Position numbers and translations under genes: made by a program
The notes under the pieces: model-generated
The model's input: the letters and a program-made list of their open reading frames with translations, nothing else
What the model was told of the DNA's origin: nothing
Database searches by the model: none
Assembly: GCA_003488145.1 (NCBI GenBank)
Contig: DNMQ01000488.1
Span: forward strand, 1-10,862
Source: Pseudomonas sp.
GTDB lineage: Bacteria > Pseudomonadota > Gammaproteobacteria > Pseudomonadales > Pseudomonadaceae
Length of the DNA: 10,862 nucleotides
Direction of reading: 5' to 3'
Part shown: one piece after another, positions 1 to 7,679 of the stretch
Layout: each line of letters begins with the position of its first letter
How positions within the stretch are numbered: the stretch's first letter is position 1

Positions 1-228
1 GGAATTATCCTGATTACCAGCAAAATAGCAACCGACATTTATAGTTATCGAATTCCGCTACACCCGCTCTCAAGCAGGCACAGCCCACCAAACAGCGAGC
101 CTCACTCCAGATATCTGCCAGCGTGACACCCAGGGCACTTCGGATACGTCGAACGTTCTCATGAGCACAAGCCGTCCCGTCTTCGTTAAGCTCTTCGGCA
201 CTCAGTCTCGGATCACGCGAGGTATTGC

Positions 229-1266
229 ATGGAATATCGCTCACTCGGCCGCACAAATCTGAAAGTCAGTTCACTTTGCCTCGGCACCATGACATGGGGA
301 GAACAGAACGACCAGGCCCAGGCATTCGCCCAGATCGACCGGGCGAAGACTGCCGGCATCAACTTCATAGATACGGCCGAGATGTACCCGGTGCCGCCGC
401 GCCCGGAAACCTACGCAACCACTGAGCAATACATAGGAAATTACTTCCAGAGCCGGGGCGACAGAGCCGACTGGATCATAGCCACGAAGATCGCGGGACC
501 CGGCAACGGCATTACACACATTCGCGACGGTCAACCCAAATTCAATCGCGAACAGATCCGCACCGCGCTCGATAACAGCCTTCGACGTCTGCAGACCGAC
601 TGGATCGACCTGTACCAGCTGCATTGGCCGGAACGCAGCACCAACTTTTTCGGGCGGCTGGGCTACCGACATCAAGATGGCGACTTCACTCCACTGGAAG
701 AAACTCTCGAAGCGCTCGATGCCGAAGTCAAAGCGGGCAAAATCCGCCACATCGGCCTGTCCAACGAAACACCTTGGGGCGCGATGAAATACCTGCAATT
801 AGCCGAAGCTCGCGGCTTGCCGCGTTCGGTTTCGATACAGAACCCTTATAACCTGCTCAATCGCAGTTTCGAGGTTGGCCTGGCGGAAATCAGCATCCGC
901 GAACAATGCGGCCTACTCGCGTACTCGCCACTGGCATTCGGCATGCTCAGCGGCAAATACGAGAACGGTGCTCGTCCTGCCAGCGCGCGCCTCACGCTCT
1001 TTCAACGCTTCGCACGTTATAACAACCCCCAGGCCAAAGCCGCATGTTCTCGGTACGTTAAACTGGCTCGCGAGCATGGACTGGATCCAGCACAGATGGC
1101 GCTTGCCTATGTCACAGCGCAACCCTTCGTCACCAGCAATATCATCGGCGCGACATCACTAGAGCAGCTTGAGTCGAATATCCGTAGCGCCGAAATTACG
1201 CTCTCGAGTGAAGTGCTAGCCGCAATTGAAGCGATCCACACAGAACAGCCGAATCCAGCCCCCTAA
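229..1266 (+). CDS. tas: Tas-type NADP(H)-dependent aldo/keto reductase
   Basis: This is a full-length 345-residue aldo/keto reductase of the Tas subgroup. The family is a soluble TIM barrel that reduces carbonyl substrates with NADP(H); the physiological substrate of Tas is not established. The N-terminus MEYRSLGRTNLKVSSLCLGT, the stretch AEMYPVPPRPET, the later NPYNLLNRSFEVGLAE and the C-terminal PAP all match what I recall of E. coli Tas. The catalytic tetrad is visible as Asp48, Tyr53, Lys87 and His132 (in DLYQLHWP). The ATG at 229 is preceded by GAGG at about 8 bases and gives the family's usual N-terminus. A membrane-protein gene follows 62 bp downstream on the same strand, so the two may be cotranscribed. 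No truncation or missing key residue is seen. Confidence 0.93.
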   Translation: MEYRSLGRTNLKVSSLCLGTMTWGEQNDQAQAFAQIDRAKTAGINFIDTAEMYPVPPRPETYATTEQYIGNYFQSRGDRADWIIATKIAGPGNGITHIRDGQPKFNREQIRTALDNSLRRLQTDWIDLYQLHWPERSTNFFGRLGYRHQDGDFTPLEETLEALDAEVKAGKIRHIGLSNETPWGAMKYLQLAEARGLPRSVSIQNPYNLLNRSFEVGLAEISIREQCGLLAYSPLAFGMLSGKYENGARPASARLTLFQRFARYNNPQAKAACSRYVKLAREHGLDPAQMALAYVTAQPFVTSNIIGATSLEQLESNIRSAEITLSSEVLAAIEAIHTEQPNPAP

Positions 1267-1328
1267 GCCCCTTCACGAAGCACCGACTACTGCGCACCGG
1301 CAACAACGAGCACAAAGGAATCACTAGC

Positions 1329-2009
1329 ATGATCGCCGCCCACCTGCTTGCTCCATCCAGCCTGCTGGCAGGCTGGATAATCTATGTGATCGCGCTGTTA
1401 TGGGCGACCTGGCGAGCTCCCTGGGTCGAGCTCTTCAGTGATACTCGCCGTCAGCACTTGCTGTTCGGCGCAATGCTTTCGATCTTTCTGCTCTGGCTGG
1501 TGCGAAGGGACTTCGATTCGGGCCTTTCATTCCACTTCATCGGACTGACAGCCGTCACCTTGTTGTTGGACTGGCCACTGGCAATCATCGCCGCCCTCAT
1601 CGCCCAGGTCGGCCTGACACTGACAGGCCATCAACAAGTTGCAGCCCTGGGCATGAACGGCATCCTGCTGGTCTTGATCCCAGTGCTGGTCACGGTTGTA
1701 TGCGCGCGGCTCGTCGAACGCGCCCAACCCCGCAATCTGTTCGTCTTTATTTTCTTCGCTGGATTCTTTCCAGCGGCGCTCGCAGCATTGGCGTGCATCC
1801 TGGCATCGCTCGGCGTACTGCTACTAGATGGTCGCTATCCGATGCCGCCTTGGCTGGCGGATTTTGCCGGTTACCTATGGCTGGTCATGTTCCCCGAAGC
1901 CTTCATCAACGGCACAGCGATTACCGCCCTGGTGGTTTTCTACCCGGACTGGATGGAAAGTTTCAATCAAAGCCGCTATCTGCAGGCGCCATGGAAAGAA
2001 GACAAGTAG
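1329..2009 (+). CDS. CbiM-like energy-coupling factor (ECF) transporter permease family membrane protein
   Basis: This 226-residue protein is almost entirely hydrophobic, with roughly six to seven membrane segments (about 13-33, 44-58, 70-95, 108-126, 137-165, 175-203). The C-terminal stretch FPEAFINGTAITALVVFYPDW is what leads me to the small CbiM-related family annotated as ECF ABC transporter permease (COG3235-like). The metal-binding MHI-type N-terminus of true cobalt/nickel CbiM is absent, so the substrate cannot be inferred. The ATG at 1329 is preceded by AAAGGA at about 9 bases. The gene follows tas by 62 bp and runs convergently into yacG, with only 10 bp between the stop codons. No ECF ATPase partner is present in the window. 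I recall an equivalent protein beside yacG/coaE in Pseudomonas aeruginosa. The family is fairly sure; the transport role is inferred. Confidence 0.7.
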   Translation: MIAAHLLAPSSLLAGWIIYVIALLWATWRAPWVELFSDTRRQHLLFGAMLSIFLLWLVRRDFDSGLSFHFIGLTAVTLLLDWPLAIIAALIAQVGLTLTGHQQVAALGMNGILLVLIPVLVTVVCARLVERAQPRNLFVFIFFAGFFPAALAALACILASLGVLLLDGRYPMPPWLADFAGYLWLVMFPEAFINGTAITALVVFYPDWMESFNQSRYLQAPWKEDK

Positions 2010-2019
2010 CGTCAAAGCG

Positions 2020-2217
2020 CTAGTGCTCGCGCGGAGGCATGTCACCGGAGAACAGATCATCCTCGAGTTCATTGCCCGGAATCGCGTGCGCTTCCGACGC
2101 CCAGGCACCAAGATCGATAAGCTTGCAACGATCGGAACAGAACGGCCGGCTTGGGCTTTGCGGCCCCCACTCTACCGGCGCTCCACACGTCGGACACTCA
2201 ACTATCGCAGCGGTCAT
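2020..2217 (-). CDS. yacG: DNA gyrase inhibitor YacG, zinc-finger protein
   Basis: This is a 65-residue protein of the YacG family, small zinc-binding proteins reported to bind GyrB and inhibit DNA gyrase. The four zinc ligands are Cys8 and Cys11 (in CPTCG) and Cys27 and Cys31 (in FCSDRCK). They are followed by the family signature [10 protein letters not shown] and an acidic tail. The reading frame is open further upstream, but I place the start at the ATG whose first base is 2217. That ATG has a strong GAGGAGG Shine-Dalgarno 6 bases away and overlaps the coaE stop in an ATGA 4-bp overlap, and the family N-terminus begins just before the first CxxC. The overlap implies translational coupling to coaE. 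The gene ends convergently with the ECF permease-like gene. Confidence 0.93.
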   Translation of the reverse strand: MTAAIVECPTCGAPVEWGPQSPSRPFCSDRCKLIDLGAWASEAHAIPGNELEDDLFSGDMPPREH

Positions 2218-2822
2218 ACCTGCCCTCCTCGTAACGTCAAATAAAAGCGGTGCAATCGCTCGACCTCCGCCCCTAGCCACGACAGATCTCGATCATTTAC
2301 CAGCACATCATCGGCATGTTGCAGGCGCGCTTCACGACTGGCCTGGGCCTTGAGAATCGCCCGCACGTGCTCCTCACTGACTTGATCACGTGCCATCGTG
2401 CGCGCAACCTGGAGTGACACAGGGACGTCCACAACCAGCACACGATTGACCTGACGGTACTGCCCTGACTCAATCAGCAGCGGAGAGGCCATGATGGCGT
2501 AAGGCGACTCTGCCACGGCGAGATGCCTGGCGATCTCAGCTCGAATCAGAGGATGCAGCAGCTGCTCCAGCCACTGCCTGTCGGCCGGGTTATCGAATAT
2601 ACGCTCACGCAGCCCTTTTCGATCCAGAGCGCCGTCCGTGAGCAAGATGCCTGAGCCGAAGCGCTCGGCAATCTGCAGCAACGCTGGCCGTCCGGGCTCG
2701 ACCACCCAGCGCGCCGCCTGATCGGCATCGACGACATGTACGCCCAGACTGGCGAAGCGATCCAGCACCGCGGTCTTGCCACTACCAATGCCGCCAGTCA
2801 ACCCGAGAATCCAGGGTTCCAT
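2214..2822 (-). CDS. coaE: Dephospho-CoA kinase
   Basis: CoaE catalyses the last step of coenzyme A synthesis in the cytoplasm, phosphorylating the 3'-hydroxyl of the ribose of dephospho-CoA with ATP. From the chosen start the protein has 202 residues, normal for the family. The P-loop GGIGSGKT spans residues 10-17. It is followed by VDADQAAR (31-38), the [10 protein letters not shown] segment, SPLLIESG, and the C-terminal [13 protein letters not shown] typical of Pseudomonas CoaE. An in-frame GTG at 2831 would add three residues. I prefer the ATG at 2822 because it gives the expected short leader before the P-loop, though neither start has a strong Shine-Dalgarno. The gene lies downstream of pilD, as in other pseudomonads, but 131 bp away, and overlaps yacG by 4 bp. 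Confidence 0.95.
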   Translation of the reverse strand: MEPWILGLTGGIGSGKTAVLDRFASLGVHVVDADQAARWVVEPGRPALLQIAERFGSGILLTDGALDRKGLRERIFDNPADRQWLEQLLHPLIRAEIARHLAVAESPYAIMASPLLIESGQYRQVNRVLVVDVPVSLQVARTMARDQVSEEHVRAILKAQASREARLQHADDVLVNDRDLSWLGAEVERLHRFYLTLRGGQV

Positions 2823-2953
2823 CGCAACCACACCCAGACTAAAAACAGGACGCGCAGTAGTAACTACTCAGCCTGCGAAGCGCAAGCCCAGAACGTCTTT
2901 CGTTAAGAGTACAAGTCGGCGGAACGACTTTCGGCTCAGCAATGGTGTCCGAC
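2823..2953 (-). other. pilD-coaE intergenic gap with two dyads
   Basis: No open reading frame of note is present. Two inverted repeats stand out: AGTAGT-A-ACTACT at 2856-2868, and AAGTCG-N6-CGACTT at 2913-2930. The second is not followed by a T-run in the direction of transcription, so it is at best a weak terminator. On the minus strand a poor sigma70-like pair (TTGCGC, 17 bases, TACTAC) overlaps the first dyad, so coaE-yacG could have its own promoter here. I rate that as weak. Confidence 0.4.
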
Positions 2954-3823
2954 TTAGAAGCGCGCGAAATGGAGATAGCTCTCGGTAATCCGGTCACCCC
3001 AAAGCAACGCGATCCAGCCGGCGATCGCCAAGTAGGGACCGAAAGGGATGGGCGTGCTGCTCTCGGCGCGCTGCACCCGCAACAGGATTGTGCCAAGAAC
3101 AGCCCCAACCACCGACGACAGTAGGATGGTAAGTGGTAACACCTGCCAACCACCCCAAGCTCCTAACATCGCAAGCAGTTTGAAATCGCCATAGCCCATA
3201 CCTTCTTTGCCGGTGACCAGCTTGAACAGCCAATAAACTGACCACAGGCTCAGATATCCCGCTACCGCTCCCCACAGTGCACTTTCAAGCGATACGAACA
3301 AACCGAAGTTGTTCAGGATGAGGCCAAGCCACAACAGCGGCAGAACCAGCGAATCGGGCAGTAACTGATGATCGATATCGATCATGCTCATCGCCACCAA
3401 TCCCCAGGTCAGCAACAGCATTGCTCCTGCCTCCCAGGTGAAACCGAAATGCCAGGCGACATAGCCAGAAAGCAGGCCGCACGCCAACTCCACGAGGGGA
3501 TAGCGACTACTGATCGGTGCCTGGCATGATGAACACTTGCCACGCAAGGCCAGCCAGCTGACCAAGGGGACATTCTCCCAAGAGCGAATCTGATGATCAC
3601 AGTGCGGGCACCGCGAACTTGGCAGCAGCAGATTGAAGCGCTCACTGATCTGCTCCGGCGGGCACTCGAGATACTCAAGCGCCTGCGCACGCCACTCACG
3701 CTGCATCATGATCGGCAGGCGATAAATCACGACGTTGAGGAAGCTGCCGATCAACAAGCCCAGCAAAGCAGCGGACAAAACAAAGGCCAGCACGTGGCTG
3801 GCCAGATAATCCATCAACATCAT
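2954..3823 (-). CDS. pilD: Type IV prepilin peptidase / N-methyltransferase PilD
   Basis: PilD is an inner-membrane aspartyl protease that cleaves the leader of PilA and the minor pilins after glycine and then methylates the new N-terminal residue. The 289-residue protein has an N-terminal membrane segment (about 10-32). Next comes a cytoplasmic zinc-binding loop with Cys72, Cys75, Cys97 and Cys100, followed by several more membrane segments. The two catalytic aspartates are Asp149 (SMIDIDHQLLPD) and Asp213 (GMGYGDFKLLAM); GYGD is the GxGD protease signature. The start region reads MMLMDYLASH. I keep the first ATG (3823), two bases after the pilC stop; the next Met codon or Met4 cannot be excluded. 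The gene is translationally close-coupled to pilC. All key residues are intact, so it should process the pilin encoded in this window. Confidence 0.96.
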   Translation of the reverse strand: MMLMDYLASHVLAFVLSAALLGLLIGSFLNVVIYRLPIMMQREWRAQALEYLECPPEQISERFNLLLPSSRCPHCDHQIRSWENVPLVSWLALRGKCSSCQAPISSRYPLVELACGLLSGYVAWHFGFTWEAGAMLLLTWGLVAMSMIDIDHQLLPDSLVLPLLWLGLILNNFGLFVSLESALWGAVAGYLSLWSVYWLFKLVTGKEGMGYGDFKLLAMLGAWGGWQVLPLTILLSSVVGAVLGTILLRVQRAESSTPIPFGPYLAIAGWIALLWGDRITESYLHFARF

Positions 3824-3825
3824 AA

Positions 3826-5043
3826 TTAGACGACGGCACCCAGTTGGAAAATCGGGAGATACATGGCAATGATCAAACCGCCGACCAGCACACCCAGCAC
3901 CGCCATGATCATTGGCTCCATCAGGGCGGTCAGACCGTCCACCATGTTGTCGACTTCGTCTTCATAGAACGTCGCCACCTTCGCAAGCATCTCATCAAGA
4001 GAGCCGGACTCCTCGCCAATCGCCGTCATCTGGATCGCCATACTGGGAAAGGTGCCGGTAGTGCGCATCGAAAAGTTAAGCTGCATACCACTGGATACAT
4101 CAGCCTTGACCTTCATGGTCGCATTGCGGAACACCACATTGCCGGTCGCCCCGGCCACCGAGTCCAATGCATCGACCAACGGCACACCGGCGGCAAAGGT
4201 AGTGGCCAGCGTGCGCGCAAAGCGCGCCACCGCAGACTTATAGAGAATATCGCCGACCACTGGGATCTTGAGCAAAAAACGGTCAAACCCATTGCGGAAA
4301 CGTTCCGATTTGCCGTGGGCAGTCTTGAAAGCATAAGCCGCCCCAAACATGACGAGCAGCACCACGTGCCACCAGGCCTGCAGCGCTTCGGACAAGCCAA
4401 TCACCATCAATGTAAACGCCGGGAGCTCCGCGCCGAAGTTGGCAAAAACTTCCTGAAACTGAGGAACGACCTTGATCAACAAGATCGCGGAAACAATGAT
4501 CGCGACGAGTACGACGGCGATCGGATAGTTCATCGCCTTCTTGATCTTTGCCTTGAGAGCCTCGGTTTTTTCCTTGTAGGTTGCAACGCGATCGAGCAAC
4601 GTCTCCAAGGAACCAGACTGCTCCCCCGAGTCCACCAGGTTGCAGTAGAGATCGTCAAAGTACTGCGGCTTCTTGCGCAACGCAGTGGCGAAGCTGTTAC
4701 CCGCCGCGACCTCCTGCTTGAGATCATCGACCAGCTTACGCATGTTCGGGTTATCGAACCCCTCGCCAATAATGTCGAATGACTGCAGCAGCGGCACACC
4801 GGCCTTCATCATGGTCGCCATCTGACGAGTGAACAAGGCGATATCCATCGGCTTGATCTTCTTGCCAGCACTGAACAGCGACGCCGACTTCTTACGCACC
4901 TTCTGAGGGTTTACGCCCTGCTTACGCAGCTGCGCCTTGACCATCGCAGGGCTGATCCCGCTTAGCTCGCCCTTGATCTTCGCACCCTGCTTGTTGGTGC
5001 CTTCCCAGGTGAACACACTGGTTTTTACCGCTTTCTGCGCCAT
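3826..5043 (-). CDS. pilC: Type IV pilus inner-membrane platform protein PilC
   Basis: PilC is the polytopic inner-membrane platform on which the cytoplasmic ATPases act during pilus extension and retraction. The 405-residue protein has the expected tandem duplication of the GspF/PilC (T2SSF) domain. The first copy is about 69-195, with the loop motif GEQSGSLETLL at 140-150, and the second about 272-398, with GEESGSLDEML at 343-353. Three membrane segments are visible at about 172-194, 222-240 and 376-398. The N-terminal part (1-60) is basic and cytoplasmic. The ATG at 5043 lies one base after the pilB stop, with AAGGA about 6 bases upstream inside the end of pilB. Spacing to pilD is two bases. 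The length matches the usual size. Confidence 0.96.
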   Translation of the reverse strand: MAQKAVKTSVFTWEGTNKQGAKIKGELSGISPAMVKAQLRKQGVNPQKVRKKSASLFSAGKKIKPMDIALFTRQMATMMKAGVPLLQSFDIIGEGFDNPNMRKLVDDLKQEVAAGNSFATALRKKPQYFDDLYCNLVDSGEQSGSLETLLDRVATYKEKTEALKAKIKKAMNYPIAVVLVAIIVSAILLIKVVPQFQEVFANFGAELPAFTLMVIGLSEALQAWWHVVLLVMFGAAYAFKTAHGKSERFRNGFDRFLLKIPVVGDILYKSAVARFARTLATTFAAGVPLVDALDSVAGATGNVVFRNATMKVKADVSSGMQLNFSMRTTGTFPSMAIQMTAIGEESGSLDEMLAKVATFYEDEVDNMVDGLTALMEPMIMAVLGVLVGGLIIAMYLPIFQLGAVV

Positions 5044-5044
5044 G

Positions 5045-6748
5045 TTAGTCCTTGGTCACCCGGTTGACTTCTTCCAGGCTGGTCACGCCCTGCATGGCCT
5101 TGACCAAGGCCGAGGTTCGCAGATCGTTGAAGCCGTCTTTACGCATCTGGGTGGAAATGTCGATGGAGTTGCCGTCTTCCATGATAATCCTGGCCAATGC
5201 CGGCGTGTTTTTAACCACTTCATAAATACCGACACGGCCTTTGTATCCGCCTTTGCAATTTTCACAGCCTATCGGGCCGTAAATTTTGAAGGTTCCGATC
5301 TTATCGGCAGGGAAGCCCTCTTCCAGTAGGGCCTCGCGGGGCAACTCCACTTCTTTCTTGCAGCTGTTACAAAGCTTTCGCGCCAATCGTTGAGCAATTA
5401 TCAGGTTGACCGAGGTCGCGATATTGAATGCAGCCACGCCCATATTGCGCAGCCGCGTCAGGGTTTCAGCGGCGCTGTTAGTGTGCAGCGTCGACATCAC
5501 CATATGGCCTGTCTGGGCCGCCTTGATGGCAATTTCGGCTGTTTCCAGGTCGCGAATCTCGCCCACCATGATGATGTCCGGGTCCTGACGCAGAAACGCG
5601 CGTAGCGCCTGGGAGAAATCCATACCCTGCTTCGGGTTGACGTTGACCTGGTTGATACCCTCCAGGTTGATCTCCACCGGGTCTTCGGCGGTCGAGATGT
5701 TCACATCCACCGTGTTGAGAATATTGAGACCGGTGTAAAGAGATACCGTCTTGCCCGATCCCGTAGGGCCGGTTACCAGAATCATGCCCTGCGGCTGCTT
5801 GAGGGCATTCATGTACAGCTCTTTCTGGTTTTCTTCGTAGCCCAGGGCATCGATCCCCATCTGCGCACTGGACGGATCGAGAATTCGCATCACGATCTTC
5901 TCACCCCACAGCGTCGGCAGGGTGTTAACGCGGAAGTCGATGGCTTTGGTTTTGGACAGCTTCATCTTGATCCGGCCATCCTGCGGCTTGCGGCGCTCGG
6001 AGATGTCCAGCCCGGCCATCACCTTCAAACGTGCGGATATGCGGGGCGCCAGCTGGATCGGTGGGCGAGCGACTTCATGCAGGATGCCATCCGTACGAAG
6101 CCGCACGCGGTAGGCTTTTTCGTAGGGCTCGAAGTGCAAATCGGACGAGCCGCCGCGAATGGCGTCGAGCAGCATCTTGTTGACGAAGCGGACCACGGGG
6201 GCGTCGTCGGCAGCCTCTCCGCCCTCCTCGGCTTTTCCATCCTCATTGACGGTCTCGACATCGACACCATCCAGATCGACCTCGCCCAGTTCTTCTAGCC
6301 CGGTGGTGCCGCTTTCGTACAGCCTGTCGATGGCCTCGCCCAGCTTGTCGTCTTCCGCCAGGATCGACTCGATGCTCAGACCGGTACTGAACTGGATATC
6401 GGCAATCGACTGGTGATTGGCCGGATCGGAAATGGCCACATAGAGCTTGGTGCCGCGCCTGGAAAGCGGCAGCACACGGTGCTGCCGCGCCAGCTTCTCG
6501 CTGATCAGGTCCTTGGGCAGCGACTCCTTATCCAGCGCGGACAAATCCAGCAAAGCGATACCGAATTGGTCGGACGCAAGCTCCGCTATGGCGCGGCCTT
6601 TAGCCAGCTTGTTCTGCACTACATAGGTGACAAAGGGCGTTTTGCTGCGGATGGCCTGCGCCTGCGCCTGCTGGGCTGTTCTTTCGTCCAACACGCCAGC
6701 CACGACCATCTGCCGTGCCAGCCCGGATAGGGAAATGTTTTCGCTCAT
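5045..6748 (-). CDS. pilB: Type IV pilus assembly (extension) ATPase PilB
   Basis: PilB is the hexameric cytoplasmic ATPase that powers pilus polymerisation. The 567-residue protein has an N-terminal MshEN-like region (about 1-150), an acidic linker (about 150-183) and a GspE/PilB ATPase core. In the core are the Walker A GPTGSGKT (327-334), the Asp box ISTAEDPVEI (351-360), the Walker B region DIIMVGEIRD with Glu397, and the His box TGHMVMSTLHTN (413-424). The zinc tetracysteine motif is Cys460, Cys463, Cys495 and Cys498. The ATG at 6748 has GCGAGG about 6 bases upstream. It is the first gene of the leftward pilBCD block and is divergent from pilA. Nothing is missing. PilT-type retraction ATPases lack the long N-terminal domain seen here, which excludes that alternative. 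Confidence 0.97.
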   Translation of the reverse strand: MSENISLSGLARQMVVAGVLDERTAQQAQAQAIRSKTPFVTYVVQNKLAKGRAIAELASDQFGIALLDLSALDKESLPKDLISEKLARQHRVLPLSRRGTKLYVAISDPANHQSIADIQFSTGLSIESILAEDDKLGEAIDRLYESGTTGLEELGEVDLDGVDVETVNEDGKAEEGGEAADDAPVVRFVNKMLLDAIRGGSSDLHFEPYEKAYRVRLRTDGILHEVARPPIQLAPRISARLKVMAGLDISERRKPQDGRIKMKLSKTKAIDFRVNTLPTLWGEKIVMRILDPSSAQMGIDALGYEENQKELYMNALKQPQGMILVTGPTGSGKTVSLYTGLNILNTVDVNISTAEDPVEINLEGINQVNVNPKQGMDFSQALRAFLRQDPDIIMVGEIRDLETAEIAIKAAQTGHMVMSTLHTNSAAETLTRLRNMGVAAFNIATSVNLIIAQRLARKLCNSCKKEVELPREALLEEGFPADKIGTFKIYGPIGCENCKGGYKGRVGIYEVVKNTPALARIIMEDGNSIDISTQMRKDGFNDLRTSALVKAMQGVTSLEEVNRVTKD

Positions 6749-6775
6749 GGCGGCCTCGCTCCAATCTGTGCCCGC

Positions 6776-6804
6776 CTTATAGCGTAGAAGCCGGTGGCTG
6801 CAAA
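6776..6804 (-). promoter_or_regulatory. Candidate sigma70 promoter of pilBCD
   Basis: Read on the minus strand, TTTGCA (6804-6799, 4 of 6 matches to the -35 consensus) is followed after exactly 17 bases by TATAAG (6781-6776, 5 of 6 matches to the -10). This would start transcription about 20 bases before the pilB ATG. The spacing and position are good, but it is a by-eye match only. Confidence 0.5.
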
Positions 6805-7005
6805 CAAGGTCAGCGGCAAGTGACGTTCTTGGTCACATATCGCCCGCAAAGAGCCAGCCGCCAGCCACGACGGGCGGAAAAATGCTCGTTCGAAACAAGC
6901 ATCGCGACGCGTCGGCGGCAGCGGTGCGCCTGAAACGTTCTGCGGAGGCTGCATAAGTTGAAGCGCTTCACATTGTCGTGTTCTGCGCTCAAGGTGAACG
7001 AGAGC

Positions 7006-7021
7006 TGGCACGCCAACTGCT
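7006..7021 (+). promoter_or_regulatory. Sigma54 (RpoN) promoter of pilA
   Basis: The sequence TGGCACG-N4-CTGCT matches the -24/-12 consensus TGGCACG-N4-TTGCW with a single mismatch. GG (7007-7008) and GC (7019-7020) are separated by the required 10 bases. Transcription would start near 7031, giving a leader of about 35 bases. RpoN-dependent pilin promoters are established in Pseudomonas, and the position immediately upstream of pilA fits. Confidence 0.87.
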
Positions 7022-7066
7022 TTAACTCTGGCAGGCTCACAGCCTTAACACTTTAAGGAGATACAC

Positions 7067-7558
7067 ATGAAAGCTCAGATGCAGAAGGGTTTTACCCTTA
7101 TTGAATTGATGATCGTTGTGGCGATCATCGGGATCTTGGCGGCAGTAGCGATTCCGGCGTATCAGGATTACATTACTCGCGGTCAAGTTACCGAGGCGGT
7201 TTCGCTGGCTGGTGGATTGAAGTCGCCTTTGGCTGAGTATGGCGCCGACAAAAATGCATGGCCGACAGGACTTGTCGCCCCAGATGCTACTCCAACAGCT
7301 AACCAGATGAATGCGACTCTGACAGGAAAATACTCCAGCATTGCCGCTGATGGTGGTATTAGTGGTACATATCCAGCAGGCGTGATCACCGTAACAATGA
7401 CGACTGGCAAGGCATCTGTCTCTGGTGCCAATACCCTGACCTTGACCACTGCAGATGGTGGTAGCACCTGGGCTTGCGGTAACACTACTGTAGGCACAGC
7501 TAAAGGCGCCAACACTACTATCGATGCGAAATACCTGCCGAATGCATGTAAGCCTTAA
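7067..7558 (+). CDS. pilA: Major type IV pilin PilA (prepilin)
   Basis: This 163-residue prepilin has the short basic leader MKAQMQKG, cleaved by PilD after Gly8. The mature protein begins with [20 protein letters not shown]. Phe9 becomes the methylated residue 1 and Glu13 is the conserved Glu5 of mature pilin. The hydrophobic N-terminal helix spans about 9-35. The globular domain is rich in Thr, Gly, Ala and Ser. It ends with a two-cysteine loop, Cys137 to Cys161, two residues from the C-terminus (ACKP), the disulfide-bound D-region of type IVa pilins. A strong TAAGGAG Shine-Dalgarno lies 6 bases before the ATG, in keeping with an abundant protein. The variable domain is visibly less GC-rich than the neighbouring pil genes. 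No second pilin and no pilin glycosyltransferase gene follows; a terminator and REP elements do. Confidence 0.96.
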   Translation: MKAQMQKGFTLIELMIVVAIIGILAAVAIPAYQDYITRGQVTEAVSLAGGLKSPLAEYGADKNAWPTGLVAPDATPTANQMNATLTGKYSSIAADGGISGTYPAGVITVTMTTGKASVSGANTLTLTTADGGSTWACGNTTVGTAKGANTTIDAKYLPNACKP

Positions 7559-7567
7559 TTTAACGCG

Positions 7568-7615
7568 GTAAGGTGGATCAATTCGTAAGATGGATTAGCG
7601 AAGCGTAATCCGTCG
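7568..7615 (+). repeat. Solo REP plus partial head duplication, downstream of pilA
   Basis: A REP in the plus orientation occupies 7585-7615, beginning GTAAGATGGATTAGC. It folds as an 11-bp stem with a bulged G around a GAA loop. It resembles the type-B REPs of the cluster to the right but lacks one C and one G on opposite sides of the loop, so the hairpin is kept. It is followed by TTCACCGCGAA, the same spacer head that follows the type-A REPs further right. A partial duplicate of its head, GTAAGGTGGAT, lies at 7568-7578 (10 of 11 bases the same), 17 bases upstream. Confidence 0.8.
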
Positions 7616-7650
7616 TTCACCGCGAACCTATGTATCCGCCGTTGCAAACT

Positions 7651-7679
7651 AAACGCCTCGCCTTCGTGCGGGGCGTTTT
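7651..7679 (+). terminator. Rho-independent terminator after pilA
   Basis: An 11-bp stem (AAACGCCTCGC with GCGGGGCGTTT, one T-G wobble) encloses the 6-base loop CTTCGT and ends in TTTT. It lies 92 bases after the pilA stop, on the far side of the solo REP, and separates pilA from the REPIN cluster. The A-rich 5' arm would let it also act on the other strand. Confidence 0.85.

Larger units (their letters stand above)
6749..7066. promoter_or_regulatory. Divergent pilB/pilA control region
   Basis: These 318 bases hold no convincing gene; the short reading frames seen in them have no family features. They separate the divergent pilB and pilA genes and carry promoters for both, given as separate entries. 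They also contain three dyads: GTGAC-N7-GTCAC (6820-6836), ATGCTCGTT-CGA-AACAAGCAT with one mismatch (6882-6902), and the perfect 12-bp palindrome TGAAGCGCTTCA (6959-6970). In P. aeruginosa pilA transcription needs RpoN and the PilR activator bound upstream. I do not see a perfect copy of the published PilR-type CTGTC/GTGTC motif; the nearest is TTGTC at about 6973. Confidence 0.7.

Noticed and set aside
14..256. An 80-codon minus-strand frame upstream of and overlapping tas
   Set aside because: It overlaps the well-supported tas start and has no recognisable motif, no clear ribosome binding site and no support from context. Bases 1-228 otherwise show nothing I can name.
2218..2280. Longer YacG start at 2280
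   Set aside because: It would overlap the end of coaE by over 60 bases. The ATG at 2217 has an excellent GAGGAGG and an ATGA overlap with the coaE stop, and matches the family's size.
3844..4782. A 312-codon plus-strand frame opposite pilC
   Set aside because: It lies wholly antisense to intact pilC, is very rich in His, Arg and Gln, and shows no domain; it is a shadow of the GC-biased coding strand.
6745..7011. Minus-strand frame of 88 codons in the pilB-pilA intergenic region
   Set aside because: It has no family features and overlaps the pilB start and the promoters of both genes; it is a chance open frame in GC-rich DNA.
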